Source of the DNA: Panopea generosa
Taxonomy: Eukaryota; Mollusca; Bivalvia; Adapedonta; Hiatellidae
DNA: 64,000 nucleotides
Assembly (NCBI GenBank): GCA_029582155.1
Contig: CM055908.1
Location: 25,234,757-25,298,756, forward strand
Direction: 5' to 3'
Shown: piece after piece, positions 33,380 to 43,700 of the stretch
Layout of the letters: each line of letters begins with the position of its first letter
How positions within the stretch are numbered: the stretch's first letter is position 1
Translations under genes and position numbers: made by a program
The notes under the pieces: model-generated
Database searches by the model: none
Seen by the model: only the letters and a program-made list of their open reading frames with translations
Told to the model about the DNA's origin: nothing

Positions 33380-34040
33380 GGTCCCAAAGTCACAACGCAA
33401 GAATTTTATCTCAGCTTAGGCTGGAATAGAAATATCTAACCCCGGTAAATTGGAGATATCCTTATTTGGTGTGCAACAAATATATATCTGGCATGTATGA
33501 TGTAACACACAATCAACATATTTATATTTTCTGTGAACACAGAATGAAGGAGATTGACATTAGATCTAAATGTTGTAATTGGTGAAATGAGATATGTGAA
33601 AATTGTGTTTGTTATTTATTAACCGTTTTATTTCATATATTGTAATGACAAATGGATATAAAATGAAAATATTTGTAAATGCTACATGGTACCTACATGC
33701 CTATGTTCACTGTATCAGATTTGTTAAGTATTTGCAAAAACTGTTAAAAAAAATTGGTAAATCTAAATCTACAATTGTTTGTGCTTGAAAAAAAATTTCA
33801 GCATTAAAAAAGTTAAAGCATTTTATGTTGAGCAGGAAAATTGAATTATGAGGACTGGTCATTAGTCAATCCAGGTCATCTTGAAACCCAATCACCTAGA
33901 TGTATATTTTATTCTCATCTAAGAAGACCAATATAAATTTATTGCCCAAGACATTGAACAATCAATGCTTACCAGTGACCAGGGCAGCTTATAACCATTG
34001 GTTCATCTGTTACTGCTTCGAGAAATGGGGTTTATGGTAA
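33380..34040. other. Spacer, nothing recognised
   Basis: No exon or repeat that I can support. Confidence 0.5.
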
Positions 34041-34042
34041 CT

Positions 34043-34190
34043 CCATTTTCAATACAACACAAATTACAGATGGCAACTAATTTTACTGGTGGAGGAAAAC
34101 CTTGGATGAATATACATGAAACTGATTAGAATTTTCCGTCCTTCTGGGCTCGGACCTGCAACTTTAGCAAGTGATCTTGAGATGGAGACT
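34043..34190 (-). mobile_element. SINE family B fragment
   Basis: CTCCATTTTCAATACAACAC (tail), GGTGGAGGAAAACC and GCAAGTGATCTTGAGATGGA on the plus strand match family B in reverse. Confidence 0.7.
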
Positions 34191-34714
34191 GCATTGAAAA
34201 AATAAATGCCATGTTTGAGTGTAAGAGTAAAAAAAAAAATGACTGTCAACCACGTCAACACAATAGAAATATATGGAAAAGATGGTGTTGTTACAATCTG
34301 AATGTTTGCATGATCCCTAATGGCTCCGTATATCTCAGATAATGAGCAAAGTGGCACCTCTATCTGCCAGACTGATACAGGCAACTGGCAGTACAGGAAA
34401 TTAAAACTGATTGCTGCAACTTTTTAATAATAATGATTTTGAAAAACAAAACAAAATATATTCATGCAAATATATATATATATTAAAATACACACAACAC
34501 ACACACCATATTTACTGTTATACATGCAAATATATTACATTTGGCAATCTGCCTGCAGTATTTCAAAATTATTTCTATTAATAACTGACTTAATCAACTT
34601 CAATAAATAGCACTTGGTATCTTTTTTATCATTGTCACATTTATTTACAGTTATGATATACACCACCAATATAAATAAGAATTAATAAGATTGGATGGGG
34701 GTGGGGGGGAGGGA

Positions 34715-35215
34715 TGTAGGGGATTAAAAACATACCAACACGTTATAGGTTATATGATGTTAACAGGAAGGAAGATTCAAAGTTCATTGTCCATGTATAA
34801 CAACAGATTAACATAGATTAAGAAACAAAACAAATTAACAAATGAATATTCAGAATGAACCTAGAACCTTCATACCTGAAGAACTGCAGAGATGCAGCAA
34901 ATTTTTATGGAGTTCAATGTAAACATTGCGCAATACTTTATTGTGGGACATATTAAAGTTTTGGCCAATATTCAATAACTGTTAATTTGATAACTTTCAA
35001 GAAATAAAGGTTATACGTCAATACATTATTTTGTGCATACTGCATTCAGGAAAAGTCTGGATTTACAGCATGTTTGTGTTACTTGCCAATATAATCCCTT
35101 TAACCACAATAATGAACATGACAAAAATTAAAAAATGAACACGACACCCATTTGAAGGATTCTTATCCTTCAGTAGAGAATGCTAAGGATACTATTCTTA
35201 CTTGGAACCACAGAA
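34715..35215 (+). mobile_element. Interspersed element, copy 2 (diverged)
   Basis: ACCAACACGTTATAGGTTAT, AACAGGAAGGAAGATTCAAA, AATGAACCTAGAACCTTCAT and ATGAACACGACACCCATTTG match 32783-33375. The middle is replaced or diverged. Confidence 0.65.
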
Positions 35216-35447
35216 AATAAAAATTTTACAAACATTGCAATGGCATACTTGAAAGAATGATAAAATACTGCTATAATTATGTAAATGGATACCTACATAC
35301 ATATCTGTCATGATTTTTCCTGTAAATGAAATAAATATTTGGAAAGAAGTGAAAACAAACACTTTTGCAATATTCTAATATATTTTAAGGTGTGCCTTAT
35401 CTCTGTCACCTTATTTACATGAAATAAGTAAAATACTGTGATGAAAA

Positions 35448-35670
35448 CGCAGCCCAAGAGGGCCTAAGGAAGCTCTACTACCTGATAGTGGCAACAGTAC
35501 TTTTTGAAATTAACAATATTAACACTTTTAGGGTGATGGGGTTGTCTTAACCCCTTTTGGAATTATACCCTCACAGATAGAACTATACCTGGTGATCATT
35601 TCGATGTGATGTTTGTGTATAACTGGCCTAGTGGTTTCATGTCCACAGCAACAGACAATGCACCATTACA
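35448..35670 (-). repeat. Fragment of the bivalve-type repeat seen at 18950-20022
   Basis: On the plus strand GCCCAAGAGGGCCTAAGGAA GCTCTAC marks the end of the element in reverse, with ACTGGCCTAGTGGTTTCATG further on. Confidence 0.65.
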
Positions 35671-36905
35671 TAAACCCTTCTGACCTTTAGCCAATCAAGC
35701 TAATAACACACATATACAGGAGAATTGTTAAACAATCTCAAAATCTCAGTTACTATTTTATTATGAATTCTCATCATATAGTTTATACTTCATTGACTAA
35801 ACACAATGTGTGACCCTGTATGCATTAAAATCACTGCCATTGTAAATTAATATTAAATGAAAAAATGAAATTTTAGAAGAAAAATAAATTGGTGAATTTC
35901 TATGAAAAATCATTTCAAATCAAATATGTTGCAAATAAAAAATATCAAAATAATTTTTTGGCCGTTTTGAAATGATGATACAAAAACTGCAATTGCTGCA
36001 ATTTCTGGATTTACATGTACTGTATACAAATTCTAGAATTCTTTGTGTAACTTTCCATTAATTCTTGTAATTTTAAAAAAAAAGAATAAAATATGTTGAA
36101 AATAATTGGAAAATTATTAAACAATAATTTTAAATCACATTTCATGTGTATTTCTTTACTGCCAGAATACCAATATATGATTTATTGACTTAAGTCTGAT
36201 GTAGACTAAAATATAATATACCCAACTACAAAATCAATGGTATTTATTGAACAATCAAACCTTAAAAGTTATAATAATTACATATATGTGTGATTTTTAG
36301 ACACTATAACTGTTTTATCTTAATCGAGAGATGAAGCCAAATTTGAACCCCAATTATTTGAACCTCAAACCATGATTATTGTGACATTTAATATTCAATA
36401 TATTCTCCAGAAATACAATATCTTTGTTAATGTTGAAATAATAATAAAACAAGTGTCCATATATACCGAAAGAATAAAGAATCACCAAGTGAATTTCACA
36501 GCCACGTTATCAAACTATAGCATTGGCGACATAACAGTTTTAGAATATGTAAGTAACAGTATTTTATTAATGATTTTGTTAATTTGATCACAAGTATAAA
36601 CAAATAACTTCACATACATATTCTAAAACGGTAAATAGCAGTAACGATAGTTTGATAATGTGGCTCTACAATTCACTAGGCTTCTGTTACACCAACAGTT
36701 TACTTAAATACTTAGAAACTTAACTAAGTTTTGACTGGTTATTTATCTATAATAAAATATATATCAATGAGGCAATAAGCAGTTTTACTGGAACCAGTCT
36801 TAAATCAAGATTACCGGACTATTTAACTTAGATTTAAGTTTTTAAGTGTTTCAGTATGTCGTTGAAACCGGAGCCCGGTGTTTCTTTTTTCTTTCAGTAT
36901 CTATA
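35671..36905. other. AT-rich spacer; likely holds the YKT6 transcript end
   Basis: Minus-strand AATAAA at 36563-36568 is a candidate poly(A) signal for YKT6, about 0.7 kb past its stop. A near-duplicate AATTCACTAGG/AACTGTTTTAGAATATG pair, inverted, surrounds 36480-36660. No other feature. Confidence 0.4.
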
Positions 36906-36910
36906 AACTG

Positions 36911-37138
36911 TCAGAAGTCCCGCACAAGTAAACATGTGTAGAAGTTCCGTCCGAGAGTGATATTGAACATGGACTTCTGCAATCTATGTCTCAAAGGGCT
37001 CGACATTAAATCTTGCACATTGACTTTTTGAGAAAGATCTGTCTCAAGAAACAGCTTGATAAGCTCGTGGTGATCTGCATTGATTGAAGCTGTGTGTACG
37101 AGGTCGTCTGTGTCGATTGAATGTTTTATGCACAACAT
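36911..37138 (-). CDS. Small ankyrin-repeat-like ORF, uncertain
   Basis: A 75-codon frame from ATG (37138) to TGA. Residues about 11-43, DLVHTASINADHHELIKLFL ETDLSQKVNVQD, follow the ankyrin-repeat pattern (xLHxAA..GHxELVKLLL...VNxxD). After that come LMSSPLRHRLQKSMFNI and a short tail. It lies 130 bp downstream of the YKT6 stop on the same strand, inside the expected 3'UTR. It could be the last exon of another gene, a decayed retrocopy or a short independent gene. I have no partner exon. Confidence 0.3.
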   Translation of the reverse strand: MLCIKHSIDTDDLVHTASINADHHELIKLFLETDLSQKVNVQDLMSSPLRHRLQKSMFNITLGRNFYTCLLVRDF

Positions 37139-37269
37139 ATTTTACGTAGTGTTAAGGTCACAACTATAACTATCACAGGAACATCAGCACAGTCTTCCAT
37201 TCCAACCAATCATACTGACTGTACTATACCATCCAACCAATCACATTCATTGTACTATACTGCTATTCA

Positions 37270-37305
37270 TTACAAAATAACACAACACGAGTTCGTTTTT
37301 CTAGC
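37270..37305 (-). CDS. YKT6: YKT6 coding exon 7 (CAAX box)
   Basis: Acceptor TTTTACTTTCAG followed by GCTAGAAAAACG. Encodes [11 protein letters not shown] and a TAA stop. Only 12 codons, but the phase and the ARK-NSCC sequence fit the family. Confidence 0.93.
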   Translation of the reverse strand, partial: ARKTNSCCVIL

Positions 37306-37512
37306 CTGAAAGTAAAACAAAATAATTATAGTTTTTGTTATGTAAAATATTTAGTTCTTGTTGTTTTTTCTCATAGAAATACACATGTATTTACTTAAGA
37401 ATACATCAGGGCTTCAATACATTTCAATACATGTATAATAATTTTGTTTTGTAAATTGAAAAAAAAAAAAAATGTGTTACTGGAAATCAATTTGCATGTA
37501 ATATATGTATAT

Positions 37513-37547
<35 letters not shown>

Positions 37548-37698
37548 GATATATATATATATATATATATATGTGGGGATAATTATTTGTGAATAACCAA
37601 GACATAAATGTACATACCAGACTACGGCGAGTGCGCCTAGATACAATGCAAACCATAGATACAATATCAAGGCCTCTGCCAAACCAATAAGTTTGGTG

Positions 37699-37747
<49 letters not shown>

Positions 37748-40700
37748 ATACACAGAAAATATATAGAAAATACAGAAAAGGTGTGCAAGAAATAATCTGA
37801 TCAGAATGGTATGATATTGGAGACATGTCCAATCTATGTTGATAATTATCCAAAAAGTTCCAAATGAATTGCATCCAAAGTGTAAAACGATGTTAGGTTA
37901 AATGACAATTCTAAATAATATTTTTAATCTACAAATTTTAAAATTCCAGAACGAAAAAACAAAAAATCTTCTGTATTATCTCCTGTGCAATAGAAACATC
38001 CATATGAAGTTTGAGTTTAATTGGCCTAGTGTTTTCAGAGAAAGTGCTGCTAATGGACGACAGACAATGGACAATGCACCATCGCATAAGCCCTTCTGGC
38101 CTTTGGCCAATAGAGTTAAAAACTGATGTCACAAAAAAGGGAAGCAGTTGATAGCAGCCAACAGCTAAATACTTACAGTTTTATAGAATGTTTTACTCTG
38201 TAAACTTAATCCTTCTGACTTCTCCACAAGGTCGTCAATCTTCTCCCCTCGTTCTAACACTGCCTCTATTGTATTATGCTGAAATAAAAGATAGAATATT
38301 AAACAGGTAAACTGTTATACATGTTTCTGTCTCCTATCACACTCTAGAATATTAAAAAGTTATACTGTTATACATGTCTATCTCCTATCACACTCTAGAA
38401 TATTGAACAGTTATACTGTTATACATGTGTCTATCTCCTATCACACTCTAGAATATTAAACAGTTTTACTGTTATACATGTGTCTGTCTCCTATCACACT
38501 CTAGAATATTAAACAGTTTTACTGTTATACATGTGTCTGTCTCCTATCACAGTCTAGAGTATTAAACAGTTATACTTTTATACATGTTTCTGTCTCCTAT
38601 CACACTCTAGAATAATTAAAAGGTATACTGTTATACATGTGTCTGTCTCCTATCACACTCTAGAATATTAAACAGTTATACTTTTATATATGTTTCTGTC
38701 TCCTATCACACTCCAGAATAATAAAAAGGTATACTGTTATACATGTGTCTGTCTCCTATCACACTCTAGAATAATAAACAGTTATACTGTTATGCATGTC
38801 TCTATCTCCTATCACACTTTAGAATATTAAACAGTTATACTTTTATACATGTTTCTGTCTCCTATCACACTCTAGAATATTGAACAGTTATACTGTTATA
38901 CATGTGTCTGTCTCCTATCACACTCCAGGATATTAAACAGTTATACTGTTATACATGTGTCTGTCTCCTATCACACTCTAGAGTATTAAACAAGTATACT
39001 GTTATACATGTCTCTATCTCCTATCACACTCTAGAATATTAAACAGTTTTACTGTTATACATGTGTCTGTCTCCTATCACACTCCAGAATATTAAACAGT
39101 TATACTTTTATACATGTCTCTATCTCCTATCACACTCTAGAATATTAAAAAGTTATACTGTTATTGATGTGTCTGTCTCCTATCACACTCCAGAATATTA
39201 AACAGTTATAATGTTATACATGTGTCTGTCTCCTATCACACTCTAGAGTATTAAACAAGTATACTGTTATACATGTGTCTGTCTCCTATCACACTCTAGA
39301 GTATTAAACAAGTTTACTGTTATACATGTCTCTATTTCCTATCACACTCTAGAATATTAAAAAGTTATACTGTTATACACGTGTCTGTCTCCTATCACAC
39401 TCAAGAGTATTAAACAAGTATACTGTTATACATGTGTCTGTCTCCTATCACACTCTAGAGTATTAAACAAGTATACTGTTATACATGTCTCTATCTCCTA
39501 TCACACTCTAGAATATTAAAAAGTTATACTGTTATACATGTGTCTGTCTCCTATCACACTCTAGAGTATTAAACAAGTATACTGTTATACATGTGTCTGT
39601 CTCCTATCACACTCTAGAGTATTAAACATGTATACTGTTATACATGTGTCTGTCTCCTATCACACTCTAGAGTATTAAACAAGTATACTGTTATACAAAG
39701 GTATCTTATGTATTTTAGTGAACTAAAATCACTTTTCAAAATACTAACTTTTGTTTATAAAAAATTAGATTTCTTTATCAATGTAGCCTGTGTGGTTCTG
39801 GCCAAGAATAGAATTACTGTCGATCTCTGCAGAGGGGTAGGAACCCTCTGAATGGGTGTCATGTTCATTTGATCATTTTTTGTCAATGTTCTCTACTGAG
39901 GTTGAATTACCAACCCCTGTGTGGTTCCAGGGAGCCATATGAGTGATGGCAAGAATAAGATCACTGTGGCTCATGCATGTCGTAGGAAGCAACAATTTGA
40001 GTAATACAATAGAATTTGCTGAAACTCTGCAGTTCTGCAGGTATCAAGGTTCTAGGTTCATTTTGCATAATCATTTGTTAATATTTTTTTTTAATCTGTA
40101 TGTTAATTTGTTAATTTTGAACATATCGAGTGAACCTGAAATCTTCCTTCCTGATGGGGTCGAATAACCTACAAAGTGTTGATACGCTGTAAAATCCTAT
40201 TCATTCATTTTTGATCATTGCATGATCCTGGTCCATGCATGCTACACACATCATGCAGTCCAGCTGTAGGGCTTTTGTACATTATTTATAACAACCAGCC
40301 CAATAACAAAATAATGACTCACAAGAATAATTTTAGTTTCATCTAAATCTGCACTTATTTTTGTCATGGCATCAGCTTCTCTTGGATTCTGAAAAAGTAA
40401 AAAAAAAAATAAAATCACAAACATGATTTAAAAAGAAATCAAATAAAATGAAAAGTAACATGTATTGTTTAAATTAATATATGCATTGCGAAGGACAAGG
40501 TTCATGAACACACAAAAATGGCCCTGTTTAATGCAATAAAATTAAACCTTATTTATTTTGCCAAATCTGAAGTTTTTTTATTTAAATTATTCTTTTAAAA
40601 AATATATACATATATTTTGTTTTTCAATTTTACATTTTTCGCTTAATATAATACCATAAAGTGTACAGTGAAAATATGCAGTTTTCCTATATTTTTAAAC

Positions 40701-43700
40701 CCTTCAAACCCATGACCTCTAGATTGATAATCAGACAAGCTACGGATCGAACTAACCGAACCCAGCCATTGGAAAACATTAAAAAGTTTAACTCACAAGT
40801 CCTTAGAAACCTGTTGTTTCTTTGCAGTAAAGTTAAAAAAAAATCTATTTTTCAATTTAGAAAAAAATTAAGTATATGTAGTACCAATTTAGTGTAGGTA
40901 GGCTATAGTGTAACAAATTTAGTGTAGGTATCCTATAATGTAACAAAATTAGTGTAGGTGGGATTAAGTGTAACAAAATTAGTGTAGGTAGGCTATAGTA
41001 TAACAAAATTAGTGAAGATAGGCTTTAGTGTAACAAAATTAGTGTAGGTGGGATTAAGTGTAACAAAATTAGTGTAGGTAGGCTATAGTGTAACAAAATT
41101 AGTGAAGATAGGCTTTAGTGTAACAAAATTAGTGTAGGTAGGCTTTAGGAAGACAATTTTATTTTTGACTTTACTTAATATGACCTCTACTGTCAGAGCA
41201 CAATGATTGAAATGTATAAGAATTTATTTTTAAAAAAATCTTACTGAAAAAAAATACATTAATTCTTTTTATTAATCCAATAATATCTAATGGCGAATCA
41301 AGGTAAAAAATAAACAAAATTTTTATTTTTTTTTGTTTTGGTGTAAGATCTCAAATGATATTTCATTTTGTGATCACCAAAAATGATATTCTCACTCGTG
41401 GCAAGTCACTTGATGAAATATAATTTGATCTTACACCAAAACAAACAAATATCCTCTATTTCCTACCATGATGAAGATTCTCTTGTACCAGATTACAGTG
41501 AAGGTTAATTTTCTTACCTGATATTTTTGCAAATACTGTTCAAGTTCTGGAAATTTGATTTCACTGAAAAAAAGAAAGAAAATAAACCTGTATAATGGGT
41601 TTAATCCATGTTTACATACTGAATCGTATAGTACCGACACATTTTTTACCAAATCAAATTGTAGCAGATGTACATTTTTCAGTAAGATTATTGAATCTTT
41701 TTTTCCCTGAAACATGCACTTTCATTATGTTTTGTTCTTTTAACATAAATATTTTGCTATTTTCTGTGAAAAATCATGCCCACTATTTTGAAAAACCCTC
41801 CCGACTTAAAAGTTTATTACTTTGCTGTCAATGGGTGGGATGTATGTTTAAATGGAACAGCCCTCACCAAAAACATACCATAATTGCGACGATTAAAAAC
41901 AGAGATCTAAACACATATTCAAAAAAAAAAATGAAATGTGATGATATGCACACATTTTAACATAACTGGTTGTTGGACTTTTGTCATTTACATTTCAATA
42001 TGCAAGACTGCTTTTTAAATTTCAATTTGAATTTGGTAACTTTTTGCAAATATGCAGCCTATCTGCTGCTTCAATTTATATATTTACTTTCTTGCTTACA
42101 TATAACACCTCAATTGAAAAGTTAACCCTTTACTTCATATAGACGCCTTTGGACACCTCTAATATTGAAAGCATTATTCACCACGTATCAGCAATGGATG
42201 AATTATGTTTATATTAACTGACAGAGCAGAAAACAGTGCAGGAAGTGTTCAGGTTGCTTGTTACGAGCAATCTGAACTCTTCCTGCACTGTTTTCAAAGG
42301 CTTTCTGTGATTGGTGCGGGAAAACGTGTATCTATGGAGTAATGGGTTAACACAACTTGCAATATAAATCATATAGTTTGTTCTTAAATATAATTCTTAA
42401 AACACTTACTCTTCTTTCGCTGTTGACCAAAACTTTTTGTCAACTTTGGCTTCAAAATCATCAATAACTTTATTAAGGAGAGTGTGTGCTACACGCTGTG
42501 GATACTCATGGTCTCCCACGACAACCGCTGCCACGTTACTACTCTTCACATACACGTGACAGATATAGTCTGAAACAAACAAGTCATTATAAGATGATAT
42601 TTCTTACACACTAGATTATAAGAATCTTACATGGGTTTGAGGTTCGGACAGAAAATTCAGTCCCAAAGCATAACTGTTTTGGCGAGAATGAGGCTCTGCC
42701 AAGTTCCTGCGTACTGGTAAACAGTTATCCCAAGGGACGGAATTTTCCATCTGAACCAAAAAGCCATGAATGATTCTTTTTCTTGCATACCAAACATATT
42801 AAAAAATTAATTTAACTTCTTAATTTATCATTATATTTATTAATGGTCATTTTTAAGGCATTAAACTATATGATTTATGTCATATATTTTATACATAACG
42901 TCATAAATGAGTCATAAAATGTAGGTCAAAATCATTTCAGATTACAGTACGTCTTTTAATGAGACAGGAATAGTAAATTTTATTATGGCAGATGAAGGAT
43001 TTTTGATAAACTATGCAAGATTGTGGACTCCACTCTACACTATGCCCTGCTCTAGTGTAAGGGCGGGCAGTAGTGTAATGGATCGAGTGTTGGCCGCTCA
43101 CGCTAGAGGTTGTGGGTTTGATCCCTGTTCGACCTGATGCCTTTCATAAAACAACACTCAGTACTGGTTTTTCCCAGGAAGAAGACTCAAGAGCGGTTCA
43201 TAATTATAGGCTCTGAGCTTTCATCGCAATCAAACTAAAACAAATAAGTATAAACTAAGATTATTGACAAGTTGGTCCCTATGGATGCCTGCTCTAGTAT
43301 GAAGAAGTGGAAGAAGCCAGTCACATCATGAAGGAGAAAAACAACATACCTTGTTCTTTAACAGATGATCTTGAGGAAGTCATGGTCCTCTCCACAATTA
43401 TCTTACTGGAAAAGTTCATGAACTCCTTCACACTGAAATAAATCAAGCCACTATTTATACATCTCCATGATAAATTTCTTTACACAATGTATATAGATAT
43501 AAAACTACAAATCTTACCGAGCTTGAACGTTCAACACACTACTGGCTAAATTTATGGTTTGGACGATGCTGAATACCATTTTCAACACAGAACAGGTTAC
43601 ATATGGACCAATACGGCATATTCAGATTTATTTATGGAGGAACATCCAGGAATGACACTGAATTGAACCTCTGTCCTTCTACAAGTAACTGGCAAGTTTT

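Noticed and set aside
37395-37874. Minus-strand frames with IYIYIYI runs
   Set aside because: These are TA microsatellites inside YKT6 intron 6.
40661-40897. Plus-strand 78-codon frame opposite YKT6 intron 4
   Set aside because: No family match, no splice context, AT-rich; partly a SINE-like phrase.
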